Shown here one piece after another: positions 53,367 through 62,428 of a DNA stretch of 64,000 nt (position 1 is its first letter; the number at the start of each line of letters is the position of its first letter). Location: contig NZ_BCTO01000023.1 of assembly GCF_001571325.1 (NCBI RefSeq), positions 124,001 to 188,000 on the forward strand, in the 5' to 3' direction. This DNA is from Delftia tsuruhatensis NBRC 16741. Lineage in GTDB: Bacteria; Pseudomonadota; Gammaproteobacteria; Burkholderiales; Burkholderiaceae_C. Below the pieces are notes generated by a model. It had not been told where the DNA came from, searched no databases, and was given only the letters and a program-made list of their open reading frames with translations. A program made the position numbers and the translations under genes.

Positions 53367-56252
53367 ATGGCCACCCGTTCCCCCCACCCCCTCGCCACCG
53401 CCTGGCTTGCCGCACGGGGCTGGAAGCCCTTTGCCTTCCAGCGCGCCGTGTGGAAGGCGCTGGCCCAGGGCCACAGCGGCCTGCTGCACGCCACCACGGG
53501 CGCGGGCAAGACCTATGCGGTCTGGCTGGGCGCGCTGCAGGCCCTTGCGGGCCCGCCGCAAACCCCGATGCCGGCGCACACCGGAAAACGAAAACCGGCC
53601 TCCGCACCGCTCACCGTGCTGTGGATCACGCCCATGCGCGCCCTGGCGGCCGACACGCTCAAGGCGCTGCAGACGCCCCTGCAGGCGCTGGCCCAGGGCC
53701 ATCCCGCGCTGGCGCGCTGGACCGTGGGCGCACGCACGGGCGATACGGGAAGCGCCGAGCGCAGCGCGCAGTCGCGCCAGCTGCCCACCGTGCTGGTCAC
53801 TACGCCCGAGAGCCTGTCCCTGCTGCTGGCGCGCGCCGATGCGCGCGAGCTGCTGGGCTCCGTGCGCCTGGTGGTGGCCGATGAATGGCACGAGCTGCTG
53901 GGCAACAAGCGCGGCGTGCAACTGCAGCTGGCCCTGGCGCGGCTGCGCGGCTGGAGCCCGCAGCTGTGCGTCTGGGGCATGTCGGCCACGCTGGGCAATC
54001 TGGACGAGGCCATGCAGACCCTGCTGGGCCTGGACGACCATGGCCAGCCGCGGCCCGGCGTATTGGTCCAGGGCCAGGTGGACAAGCGCCTGGTGGTGGA
54101 CACCCTGCTGCCCGACCGGCCCGAGCGCTTTTCCTGGGCCGGCCACCTGGGCCTGGCCATGCTGCCGGCGGTGGTGCGCGAGCTGGAGGCGACGGCCGGC
54201 TCCACCCTGGTCTTTGTGAATGTGCGCTCGCAGGCCGAGCTTTGGTACAAGGCGCTGCTGGAGGCCCGGCCCGACTGGGCCGGCCTGCTGGCCATCCACC
54301 ATGGCTCTCTGGACCGGGGTGTGCGCGAATGGGTGGAGGCCGGGCTCAAGGCCGGCACGCTCAAGGCCGTGGTCTGCACCAGCAGCCTGGACCTGGGCGT
54401 GGACTTCCTGCCCGTGGAGCGCGTGCTGCAGATCGGCTCGGCCAAGGGCATCGCGCGGCTGCTGCAGCGCGCGGGCCGCTCGGGCCATGCGCCGGGCCGG
54501 CCCTCGCGCATCACCCTGGTGCCCACGCACAGCCTGGAGCTGGTGGAAGCGGCCGCCGCCCGCGCCGCCGTGCGCGCGCAGCAGGTGGAAATGCGCGCCA
54601 GCCCCCGCCAGCCCGCCGACGTGCTGGTGCAGCACCTGGCCACCGTGGCCCTGGGCGGCGGCTTCGTGCCCGATGAGCTGTATGCCGAAGTGCGCCGCAC
54701 CATCGCCTATGCCGGGCTGGCGCCTGCGGTCTGGCAGTGGTGCCTGGACTTCGTGCACCGCGGCGGCCCCTCGCTGGCCGCCTATCCCGACTACCAGCGC
54801 GTGCGGCCCGATGAACAGGGCATCTGGCGCATGCCCGATGCGCGGCTGGCGCGCAGGCACCGCGCCAACATCGGCACCATCGTCAGCGATGCCAGCATGA
54901 GCGTGCAGATCCTGCATGGCGCGCGGCTGGGCAGCATGGAAGAGAGCTTTCTGTCGCGCCTGTCGCCCGGCGATGCCTTTGTCTTCGCGGGCCAGGTGCT
55001 GGAGCTGGTGCGCATCGAGGACATGACCGCCTACGTGCGCCGCGCCGCGAGAACGCGGCCCACCGTGCCGCGCTGGGCCGGCGCGCGCATGCCGCTGTCC
55101 ACCGTGCTGGCCGACTTCGTGGTGCAGCAATTGGCGCTGGCGGCGGCGGGCGACTACCACTCGCCCGAGCTGCGCTGCGTGCGCCCCCTGCTGGAAGTGC
55201 AGCAGCGCTGGTCGGCCCTGCCCACGCCCGCCACGCTGCTGGCCGAAACCCTGCGCACACGCGAAGGCTGGCACCTGTTTCTCTATCCGTTTGCAGGCCG
55301 CCATGCCCATATGGGCCTGGCCAGCCTGCTGGCCTGGCGCGCCGCCCAGGGCGAGACGGGCACCTTCTCCATCGCCGTCAACGACTACGGGCTGGAGCTG
55401 CTGAGCGCCACCGAGCGTGACTGGGCCGCCATGCTGCCCGAACTGCTGCGCGCCGAGCCGGTGCAGGCCGTGGCAGTGCCCGGGCGCGTGTCCGCCAGCC
55501 AGGCGGTCGCCACGCGCAACACCGCCAATGCGGACCGCCACTGGGACCAGGCCGCCGACGATGCCCACCTGGCGGGTGAGGACGCCCATCACGCCCGCCA
55601 TGCCCTGCTGCACGAAGTGCTGGCCAGCCTCAACGCCACCGAGATGGCGCGGCGGCGCTTCCGCGAGATCGCCCGCGTCTCGGGCCTGATCTTCCAGAGC
55701 CACCCGGGCGAGCGCCGCAGTGCGCGCCAGCTGCAGGCCTCGTCACAGCTGTTCTTCGAGGTCTTTCGCAAGTACGACGACAGCAACCTGCTGCTGCGCC
55801 AGGCCGACGAGGAAGTGCTGAGCCAGGAACTCGATGTCGCCCAGCTGCTGGCCGCGTTGCGCCGCATGCAGGCGCAGACGCTGGTGGTGAGCGCGCTGCG
55901 CCGTCCCAGCCCGTTTGCCTTCCCGCTCATGGTGGAGCGCTTTCGCGAAAAGCTCACCAACGAGCACCTGGCCGACCGCATCGCGCGCATGCTGGCCCAG
56001 CTGCACGAGGCGGCAGACGCCGGCGGTGCAGCCAGCGAGCCGCGCACGCAGGACCTGGTCCCGCCCGATCCGCCGCTGCGTCCACGGAAAAAACCCAAGG
56101 CAGACCAGCCCCCCGCCGTGGACGAGGACACGGCCGCCGTGCGCCGCACGCTGGATTTCTCGCTGCAGGCCACCGACGGCCCCGAGGCCGATGCCGCCAG
56201 CCGCCGCCCGCGCCGCGTGCGCAAGCCCTCGCGGCCCTTGCCGCTGCTGTAG
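53367..56252 (+). CDS. ligase-associated Lhr-type DExH helicase
   Basis: A 961-residue superfamily 2 helicase related to the Lhr core. Walker A is TTGAGKT (residues ~43-49), the DExH box DEWH starts at about residue 172, motif III is SATLGNL, and the helicase C domain includes [21 protein letters not shown] and [12 protein letters not shown] winged-helix and Lhr C-terminal domain follow, and a basic low-complexity tail ends the protein. It acts in DNA repair with the ligase and exonuclease. Confidence 0.94.
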   Translation: MATRSPHPLATAWLAARGWKPFAFQRAVWKALAQGHSGLLHATTGAGKTYAVWLGALQALAGPPQTPMPAHTGKRKPASAPLTVLWITPMRALAADTLKALQTPLQALAQGHPALARWTVGARTGDTGSAERSAQSRQLPTVLVTTPESLSLLLARADARELLGSVRLVVADEWHELLGNKRGVQLQLALARLRGWSPQLCVWGMSATLGNLDEAMQTLLGLDDHGQPRPGVLVQGQVDKRLVVDTLLPDRPERFSWAGHLGLAMLPAVVRELEATAGSTLVFVNVRSQAELWYKALLEARPDWAGLLAIHHGSLDRGVREWVEAGLKAGTLKAVVCTSSLDLGVDFLPVERVLQIGSAKGIARLLQRAGRSGHAPGRPSRITLVPTHSLELVEAAAARAAVRAQQVEMRASPRQPADVLVQHLATVALGGGFVPDELYAEVRRTIAYAGLAPAVWQWCLDFVHRGGPSLAAYPDYQRVRPDEQGIWRMPDARLARRHRANIGTIVSDASMSVQILHGARLGSMEESFLSRLSPGDAFVFAGQVLELVRIEDMTAYVRRAARTRPTVPRWAGARMPLSTVLADFVVQQLALAAAGDYHSPELRCVRPLLEVQQRWSALPTPATLLAETLRTREGWHLFLYPFAGRHAHMGLASLLAWRAAQGETGTFSIAVNDYGLELLSATERDWAAMLPELLRAEPVQAVAVPGRVSASQAVATRNTANADRHWDQAADDAHLAGEDAHHARHALLHEVLASLNATEMARRRFREIARVSGLIFQSHPGERRSARQLQASSQLFFEVFRKYDDSNLLLRQADEEVLSQELDVAQLLAALRRMQAQTLVVSALRRPSPFAFPLMVERFREKLTNEHLADRIARMLAQLHEAADAGGAASEPRTQDLVPPDPPLRPRKKPKADQPPAVDEDTAAVRRTLDFSLQATDGPEADAASRRPRRVRKPSRPLPLL

Positions 56253-56268
56253 AACCATTGCACCGCTG

Positions 56269-57000
56269 ATGAAAGGCCACGCACCGTTGCCAAGTCCTGT
56301 TTCCCCCGACGCCCTGGCCGGCAGCCTGGGCATGTTCCTGGCCGGCGAGCCCGTGCACCTGCTGGCCCAGCATGCGCTGTGGTGGCCCGCCCAGGGCACG
56401 CTGTTCATCGCCGACCTGCACCTGGGCAAGGCCGCCACCTTCCGCGCGCGCGGCATTCCCGTGCCGGCGGGCACCACGCAGGGCAACCTGGAGCGGCTGT
56501 CGGCCCTTCTTCTGGGCCTGCCCGTGCGGCGGCTCGTGGTGCTGGGCGACTTCCTGCACGCGGCCGAGGCACGCAATCCTGCCGTACTGGCTGCACTGGC
56601 CCGCTGGCGCAGCCGCCATGCGGCCGTGGAACTGGTGCTGGTGCGCGGCAACCATGACAGCCACGCAGGCGATCCGCCGCCCGCGCTGGGCTTTGCCATC
56701 GTGGACGAGCCCTGGCACCTGGGGCCGTTCGCCGCCTGCCATCACCCCCCGCCGCCAACGCAGGACCTGCAGGCGCAGCAGGCCCGGCCCTGGCATGTGC
56801 TGGCCGGCCATGTCCATCCCGCCATCGTGCTGCGCGGCACCGGCCGCGACGCCCTGCGCCTGCCGTGCTTTGCCGTGCACGCGGGCTTTACCCTGCTGCC
56901 CGCCTTCGGCCTGTTCACCGGCATGGCCAGCCTGCCGCCCGAGCCAGGCCGCCAGCTCTTTGCCGTGGGCGCGGACCGGGTCTGGGCCGTGCCTGGGTGA
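56269..57000 (+). CDS. ligase-associated DNA damage response metallophosphatase (MPE)
   Basis: A 243-residue calcineurin-like phosphoesterase. Metal-binding motifs are D-x-H in IADLHLGK, GDFLHA, GNHDSHAG and GHVHPAI. Members of this group are nucleases or 3'-phosphatases that clean DNA ends before ligation. It lies 16 bases after the helicase and ends the operon. Confidence 0.92.
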   Translation: MKGHAPLPSPVSPDALAGSLGMFLAGEPVHLLAQHALWWPAQGTLFIADLHLGKAATFRARGIPVPAGTTQGNLERLSALLLGLPVRRLVVLGDFLHAAEARNPAVLAALARWRSRHAAVELVLVRGNHDSHAGDPPPALGFAIVDEPWHLGPFAACHHPPPPTQDLQAQQARPWHVLAGHVHPAIVLRGTGRDALRLPCFAVHAGFTLLPAFGLFTGMASLPPEPGRQLFAVGADRVWAVPG

Positions 57001-57133
57001 GCCCAGGGATGTAATCGGGCGTAATTCTCCGCAAGGCCGTTGTTCCCTACAGTGACTCCCGCAGCAAGCGTGGCGGGACAGCAGGCAGTGCCCGGGGATG
57101 CCGCAGCGCTTTTCGTTCCACCAGGAGGAATGC

Positions 57134-57751
57134 ATGGGCGTTCAACTCAATTTCTTCAACCAATCGAACGACGCGAACCACCCGCAGATCGTCATCTTCC
57201 AGAAGAACGTCGCCAGCGACCTCGATGCGCCTGCCGTGGCCTGGCGCGTCATCAAGTACTGCGGACAGGGCGACAACCATCCGTTCACCTTTCCGCTGGG
57301 CCTGCAGGTCGGCGCCAGCGACAGCCATGGCAACTGCACGCCGCAGCTGGAGGCGCAGTACGGCCAGCAGTTCCAGATGGCGCCGTCCACCGCCGGCGAT
57401 CGCCTGGCGCCCGCAGGCTACGGCGCCAGCTCCAAGGAAGTGCAGGTGCTCAACGCGCTGCCCCAAGGCGCCATCAACGCCAGCTGCTACAAGGACGGCA
57501 GGCTGCTGGCCGTCAAGACCGCGATTGCCCCCCGGCAAAAGGCCGTCTTCGAATTCAAGCCCAGCATCTGGATCGGCGTGGCCTCGCACATCCAGCAGGG
57601 CCAGATCATGAACTCGGCCATCGTCTCCCAGATGAACACCGAAATCTCCCTGCTGGGCATCTCCCGTGCCGACATCGTGATGCGCGGCGGCGGCTCGGGG
57701 GCGAATTCCCGCCCCTTCTCGTTCTCGCTGGAGAACGTCGTGATGTGCTGA
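57134..57751 (+). CDS. unrecognised 205-residue protein
   Basis: The start at 57134 is preferred for the AGGAGG ribosome-binding site directly upstream. The protein is probably cytoplasmic: no signal peptide or membrane helix is seen. It is rich in Asn, Gln and Ser with beta-strand-like segments (VQLNFFNQSNDANHPQIVIFQKN, AVAWRVIKYC, QQFQMAPST, PSIWIGVASHIQQGQIM) and has four Cys residues. It may be a small beta-sandwich protein. I did not recognise the family. It is preceded by 133 bases with no obvious regulator and followed by a Pho-box-like sequence. Confidence 0.75.
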   Translation: MGVQLNFFNQSNDANHPQIVIFQKNVASDLDAPAVAWRVIKYCGQGDNHPFTFPLGLQVGASDSHGNCTPQLEAQYGQQFQMAPSTAGDRLAPAGYGASSKEVQVLNALPQGAINASCYKDGRLLAVKTAIAPRQKAVFEFKPSIWIGVASHIQQGQIMNSAIVSQMNTEISLLGISRADIVMRGGGSGANSRPFSFSLENVVMC

Positions 57752-57831
57752 TGCAGGGTCGCGGCAAGGGGAGGGGCGGAGAAGGGGCGGTGAGGGGACG
57801 CAAGGGCCTGTGCATGACACCCTGATGACGG

Positions 57832-57865
57832 CTGTCACATCCCTGTCATGGACGCAGCCAAGAAT
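57832..57865 (+). promoter_or_regulatory. candidate Pho-box promoter of the ZntB/CorA-like gene
   Basis: CTGTCAC-ATCC-CTGTCAT (57832-57849) is a direct repeat with an 11-base period, matching the PhoB box layout. A -10-like AAGAAT (57860-57865) follows 10 bases later, the usual spacing in PhoB-activated promoters. A phosphate-starvation link is inferred from the motif only. Confidence 0.5.
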
Positions 57866-57918
57866 CCCGCACTTGCCCGGCCCGCGCAGGCCACTTCCGC
57901 AGGTGCTTCCTCCTCCCC

Positions 57919-58962
57919 ATGACCGATGCAGCCTCCCCCCTGGCACAGGCCCACGAAGACGCAGGCCTGATCTGCGGCTGGCGCTTCTTCAGTGACACAC
58001 GGCAGTGCGTGCAGGCCGTGACGGCGCCATCCGCCGCGCAGTGGCTGGCCGATGCCGCAGCCCGGTCCGATGCGGGCCGGCGCGATTTCCTGTGGCTGCA
58101 CTTCAACCTGACCCACACCCAGTCCCTGCGCTGGCTGCAGCGCCATGCGGGCCTGCCCGACGTGTTCTATGCCGCCCTGCGCGAGGGCCTGACCTCCACG
58201 CGCATCGAGCGCGCCGACGACAGCCTGGTCGCCGTGCTCAACGATGTGAACTTCGAGTTCAACTTCGATTCGGCCGACATCGCCACGCTGTGGATCTGCC
58301 TGGACGAGCGCCTGGTCATCACCGCGCGCACCCAGCCGCTGCGCTCTGTCGATGCCCTGCGCGACGCCGTGCGCCGCGGCGACAGCCCCGCCAGCACGGC
58401 CGAGCTGCTGGAGCACCTGATGCGCACCCAGGCCGATGTGCTGGTCAAGGTGGTGCGCGAGACCACGGCGCGCGTGGACGACATCGAGGACGCCATCCTG
58501 GCCCAGCGCTACCACCATCCGCGCGCCCACCTGGGCCGGCTGCGCCGCCTGCTGGTGCGCCTTCAGCGCCTGCTGGCGCCCGAGCCCGCCGCGCTGTTCC
58601 GCCTGCTGCAGCAGCCCCCCGGCTGGATGGGCGAGGAAGACCGGCGCGGCCTGGCCGCAGCGAGCGAGGAGTTCTCGCTCATGCTGCGCGACATGCAGAC
58701 CCTGCAGGACCGCATCAAGCTGCTGCAGGAAGAAGTGGCCGCCGCCGTGAACGAGGACAACAGCAACAGCCTCTTCGTGCTGACCGTGGTCACCGTGCTG
58801 GCCCTGCCCATCAACATCCTGGCCGGCCTGTTCGGCATGAACGTGGGCGGCATACCGCTGGCAGAGCACGAGCACGGCTTCTGGATCGTGGTGTCCATCG
58901 TGATCGCCTTCACCGTCATCGCCGCCTGGCTGGCGTTTCGCAAGAAGCGGTACAGGGACTAG
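57919..58962 (+). CDS. zntB: CorA family metal transporter, ZntB-like
   Basis: A 347-residue CorA-family transporter with a large cytoplasmic N-terminal domain and two C-terminal membrane helices. The family GMN motif is at residues 306-308 (LFGMNVGG). ZntB proteins move Zn2+ and some CorA relatives move Mg2+ or Co2+; ZntB is preferred from the overall sequence (LICLDERLVITARTQPL-like segment, long coiled helix SEEFSLMLRDMQTLQDRI). It is preceded by a Pho-box-like repeat, which would be unusual for a zinc gene. Confidence 0.85.
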   Translation: MTDAASPLAQAHEDAGLICGWRFFSDTRQCVQAVTAPSAAQWLADAAARSDAGRRDFLWLHFNLTHTQSLRWLQRHAGLPDVFYAALREGLTSTRIERADDSLVAVLNDVNFEFNFDSADIATLWICLDERLVITARTQPLRSVDALRDAVRRGDSPASTAELLEHLMRTQADVLVKVVRETTARVDDIEDAILAQRYHHPRAHLGRLRRLLVRLQRLLAPEPAALFRLLQQPPGWMGEEDRRGLAAASEEFSLMLRDMQTLQDRIKLLQEEVAAAVNEDNSNSLFVLTVVTVLALPINILAGLFGMNVGGIPLAEHEHGFWIVVSIVIAFTVIAAWLAFRKKRYRD

Positions 58963-59024
58963 GGGACGTGTCAGGGAATCTTGCAGAAGAACTCGCAAAA
59001 TATCTCGCACCAAACGGATTTCAT

Positions 59025-59049
59025 CTATATAAATCAGCTGCTTATATAG
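59025..59049. promoter_or_regulatory. AT-rich inverted repeat upstream of fic
   Basis: CTATATAA-N9-TTATATAG is a perfect inverted repeat with CAGCTG at its centre, ending eight bases before the fic ATG. It may be an operator or a small hairpin covering the ribosome-binding site AGGTGAT. The AT content differs sharply from the surroundings. Confidence 0.55.
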
Positions 59050-59056
59050 GTGATCA

Positions 59057-60274
59057 ATGTCGCAAGAATTCCTGCTCTACGACCATCCTGCCCAGATGGA
59101 GCCGCTGCTGCCGGGGGAACACAAGCTGGGCCCTTTGCTGGAGCTCTCCCATGACCTGATCAGGTTGGGTGAGCGGCTGGCCGGCCGCTTCCGACCAGAC
59201 ACATTGCCAGGCCTGCGCCGGCTGCTTCGGGCCATGAACTCGTATTACTCGAACAGGATCGAGGGGCAGCACACCTTTCCGCTGGATATCGAGCGCGCCC
59301 TGCACAACGACTATGCGCAGGACGAAGATCAGGCCCGCCGTCAGCGATTGGCGCTGGCGCACATGGCCACTGAAGAGCAACTGGAGTACAGGTCCACGCA
59401 ATGGACGAATGCGCAGGTCTGGACCCCCCAGATGCTGGCCGATATCCACCAGGATCTCTTCGCCCGTCTGCCCCAGGCCGATCTGGAGGCCGGCGCCCTT
59501 GGCGACGATGCCATCGAGCCGGGTCGATGGCGCACGCGGGAGGTTAGCGTGGGCAGGCATGCGGCGCCTGCAGCGGGGCAGTTGCCATTTTTTCTGGACC
59601 GCTGGTCGAGCTTCTACTCAGGCGTGCGCCGTGGCGAGTTGCAGTTGGTGGCCATGGCCGCTGCGCACCAGCGCCTGGCCTGGATCCATCCGTTCCGGGA
59701 CGGCAACGGGCGCGTGGCCCGGCTGCATTCACATCTCGTACTAACCCACATGGGCCTGAGCAATGGTCTGTGGTCCCCCCTGAGGGGGTTCGCACGGTCG
59801 CAGGAGCGCTATTACGCCTTGCTTGCCGCCGCAGACGAGCCGCGCCGTGGTGACCTTGATGGCCGTGGCAATCTGACCGAACTGGGGTTGATCGACTGGA
59901 TCGCATACGTGCTGGAACTGTGCATGGACCAAGTGAGCTTCATGGAGGGACTTCTGTCGCTGGACGGCATGAAGGAACGCATGGCGGCATGCCTTGCCTA
60001 TGAGGAACGGGTGGTGCGCCAAGGCGTGCGCAGCGAGGCATTGCGCGCATTGCACTATCTTTTTGCGGCCCAGGCGGAGATGGATCGGGCCGACTTCAAG
60101 GCCATGCTGGGGTTGGGTGACCGGCTGGCCACCGCCCAGGTATCGGCACTGCTCAAGCGCGGCCTGCTGGAGACGGATTCACCGTATGGAAGAGTGCGCC
60201 TGGGCGTGCCGCTGCACGCCCTGCGTTTTTACTTCCCCCGCCTCTGGCCGGAAGCGGAGGCTGACTCGCTGTAG
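59057..60274 (+). CDS. Fic domain protein (class II, N-terminal inhibitory motif)
   Basis: A 405-residue Fic protein, expected to transfer AMP from ATP to a protein hydroxyl. The active-site motif HPFRDGNGR is at residues 211-219. The inhibitory motif S-x-x-x-E-G is at Ser65-Glu69-Gly70 (SNRIEG), on the N-terminal side of the Fic core, as in class II enzymes that are kept off by an ATP-blocking Glu. A winged-helix-like C-terminal region (residues ~330-400) could bind DNA or the target. No separate antitoxin gene is adjacent. The AT-rich leader suggests acquisition from elsewhere. Confidence 0.92.
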   Translation: MSQEFLLYDHPAQMEPLLPGEHKLGPLLELSHDLIRLGERLAGRFRPDTLPGLRRLLRAMNSYYSNRIEGQHTFPLDIERALHNDYAQDEDQARRQRLALAHMATEEQLEYRSTQWTNAQVWTPQMLADIHQDLFARLPQADLEAGALGDDAIEPGRWRTREVSVGRHAAPAAGQLPFFLDRWSSFYSGVRRGELQLVAMAAAHQRLAWIHPFRDGNGRVARLHSHLVLTHMGLSNGLWSPLRGFARSQERYYALLAAADEPRRGDLDGRGNLTELGLIDWIAYVLELCMDQVSFMEGLLSLDGMKERMAACLAYEERVVRQGVRSEALRALHYLFAAQAEMDRADFKAMLGLGDRLATAQVSALLKRGLLETDSPYGRVRLGVPLHALRFYFPRLWPEAEADSL

Positions 60275-60284
60275 ACGGCTCCTC

Positions 60285-61793
60285 TCAGGCCGCCACAGCC
60301 CTCGCCCCGAACGCCATCGCCCGCAGCCTGCCCAGCAGCGGCCACACCAGCATCAGCAGGGCCAGCGTGGTGATGGTGCCCGACAGGCCGTTGTGCCAGA
60401 AGATGCCCAGCTCGCCCTGGCTGGAGAGCATGCTCTGGCGGAAGGCGTCTTCCATTCGGTCGCCCAGCACGATGGCCAGCACCATGGGCGCCAGTGGATA
60501 GTCCAGCTTCTTGAACACGTAGCCGACCACGCCGAAGACCAGCATGAGCCAGATGTCCGTGGCATTGCCGTGCACGGTGAAGGCGCCGATGGCGCAGACC
60601 ATGAGGATCATGGGCGCGACGATGGAAAACGGCACGCGCAGGATGGCGGCGAACAGCGGCACGGTGGCCATGACGATGACCAGGCCGGCGATGTTGCCCA
60701 GGTACATGCTGGCGATCAGGCCCCAGACGAAGTCCTTTTGCTCGGTGAACAGCAGCGGGCCGGGCTGCAGCCCCCAGATCATCAGCCCGCCCAGCAGCAC
60801 GGCCGCCGTGGCCGAGCCCGGAATGCCCAGGGCCAGCATCGGCAGCAGGGCCGAGGTGCCGGCCGCGTGGGCGGCGGTCTCGGGGGCGAGCACGCCTTCG
60901 GGGTTGCCCTTGCCGAAGCTGTCGGGGTCGCGCGAGAACTTCTTGGCCAGCCCGTAGCCCATGAAGCTGGCCGCCACGGCGCCGCCCGGCGTCACGCCCA
61001 TCCAGCAGCCCACCAGGGCCGAGCGCAGCATGGTCAGCCAGTAGCGCGGCAGCCGGGCCCAGGTCCTGAACACCACCTTGAGGTCGATGGAGGCCTTCTT
61101 GCCCTTGAAGGCCAGGCCTTCCTCGATGGTCATCAGGATCTCGCTGATGCCGAACATGCCGATCACCACCACCAGGAAATCAAAGCCGCGCAGCAGCTCC
61201 GTGGAGCCGAAGGTCATGCGCAGGTCGCCCGAGATGGTGTCCATGCCCACGGCTGCCAGCAGCAGGCCCACGGCCATGGCGGCCACGATCTTGGCCTTGG
61301 GCTCCTTGCCCATGCCGATGAAGGAGCAAAACGTCAGGAAGAAGACCGCAAAGAACTCCGGCGGCCCGAACTGCAGCGCGAACGAGGCCACGACCGGCGC
61401 CAGGAAGGTGATCAGCATCACGCCCGAGATGGCGCCGATGAACGAGCCCGTGAAGGCCGTGGTCAGCGCGGCCCCCGCGTGCCCCTGCTGGGCCATGGGA
61501 TAGCCGTCGAAGGTGGTGGCCACCGACCAGGCCTCGCCCGGGATGTTGAACAGCACCGAGGTGATGGCGCCGCCGAACAGCGCCCCCCAGTAGATGCACG
61601 ACAGCAGGATGATGGCCGAGGTGGGCGACATGCCGAAGGTCAGCGGCAGCAGGATGGCCACGCCGTTGGGGCCGCCCAGGCCCGGCAGCACGCCGACGAC
61701 GATGCCCAGCAGGATGCCCGTGAGCATCAGCCCCGTGTTCTGCCAGGTGGTGACGGCCGCGAAGCCGTGGGCAAGGTATTGGAGTTCGTCCAT
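60285..61793 (-). CDS. tctA: tripartite tricarboxylate transporter large permease TctA
   Basis: A 502-residue membrane protein with about 11-12 transmembrane segments. The family pattern PGLGGPNGVAILLPLTFG and GGAITSVLFNIPGEAWSVATTFDGYPMAQQG is clear. It should form the sodium-driven transport channel with TctB, fed by TctC. The gene is last in the tctC-tctB-tctA operon. Confidence 0.96.
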   Translation of the reverse strand: MDELQYLAHGFAAVTTWQNTGLMLTGILLGIVVGVLPGLGGPNGVAILLPLTFGMSPTSAIILLSCIYWGALFGGAITSVLFNIPGEAWSVATTFDGYPMAQQGHAGAALTTAFTGSFIGAISGVMLITFLAPVVASFALQFGPPEFFAVFFLTFCSFIGMGKEPKAKIVAAMAVGLLLAAVGMDTISGDLRMTFGSTELLRGFDFLVVVIGMFGISEILMTIEEGLAFKGKKASIDLKVVFRTWARLPRYWLTMLRSALVGCWMGVTPGGAVAASFMGYGLAKKFSRDPDSFGKGNPEGVLAPETAAHAAGTSALLPMLALGIPGSATAAVLLGGLMIWGLQPGPLLFTEQKDFVWGLIASMYLGNIAGLVIVMATVPLFAAILRVPFSIVAPMILMVCAIGAFTVHGNATDIWLMLVFGVVGYVFKKLDYPLAPMVLAIVLGDRMEDAFRQSMLSSQGELGIFWHNGLSGTITTLALLMLVWPLLGRLRAMAFGARAVAA

Positions 61794-61820
61794 GGTGTTG
61801 CTCCGTGGCGGCGACAGGGG

Positions 61821-62417
61821 TCAATAGCCGAGCCAGGCTTCAAGCGGACCCTTGGGCAGGGGCACCTTGAACTGGATCTCGAAGACGTAGAACAGCAGCA
61901 CGCTGGTGAAGCCCGACAGCGCCACGGCCTTCCACCAGGGATAACGGCCCGCAAACACCATGAAGCCCGTGATGAACAGCACCGAGGCCGCGTAGATGCC
62001 CAGCGGCGCGATCACGGCGATGTAGGCCGTCAGCGGCAGCAGCACCTGGGCCACGCGCTTGAGCTGCAGCCAGCTGGCGAACTGCTCCTGGCTGCGGCTG
62101 CGCAGCGCCTGCACGAAGACGGCGATGGCGCAGATGCCCAGCACGGCGCCCACGCGCAGCGGGAAGTAGCCGGCCTGCGGGCCGGTGTCGCCCCAGCCCG
62201 CGCCAATGCGCTGGTTGTCCCAGACCACGAGCACGGCCAGCGCCAGCAGCACGGCGGCCACTCCGTACTCCACATGGCGGCGGGACAGGCCGGGGGCCTG
62301 GGCTTCGGTGGCGGGGATGGATTCGGTGGCCGCGCTGGAGGGCTGGGCCGGGGCTGCTGCTGCCGCTGCTGCCGCTGCATTGGAGGAGGGCGGGGCAAGG
62401 TGGATGGCGGTGTCCAT
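61821..62417 (-). CDS. tctB: tripartite tricarboxylate transporter small subunit TctB
   Basis: A 198-residue TctB-type small membrane protein with four predicted membrane segments (e.g. YGVAAVLLALAVLVVWD, GYFPLRVGAVLGICAIAVF). The start at 62417 is MDTAIHL; the N-terminal ~45 residues are a poly-Ala/Pro/Ser extension not needed for the fold. It lies between tctC and tctA with short spacing. Confidence 0.9.
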   Translation of the reverse strand: MDTAIHLAPPSSNAAAAAAAAAPAQPSSAATESIPATEAQAPGLSRRHVEYGVAAVLLALAVLVVWDNQRIGAGWGDTGPQAGYFPLRVGAVLGICAIAVFVQALRSRSQEQFASWLQLKRVAQVLLPLTAYIAVIAPLGIYAASVLFITGFMVFAGRYPWWKAVALSGFTSVLLFYVFEIQFKVPLPKGPLEAWLGY

Positions 62418-62428
62418 GGCGCGGCCCC

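Noticed and set aside
53124-55703. 859-residue minus-strand frame opposite the helicase
   Set aside because: It is the complement of a helicase with all its motifs in place; no protein family is recognisable in it.
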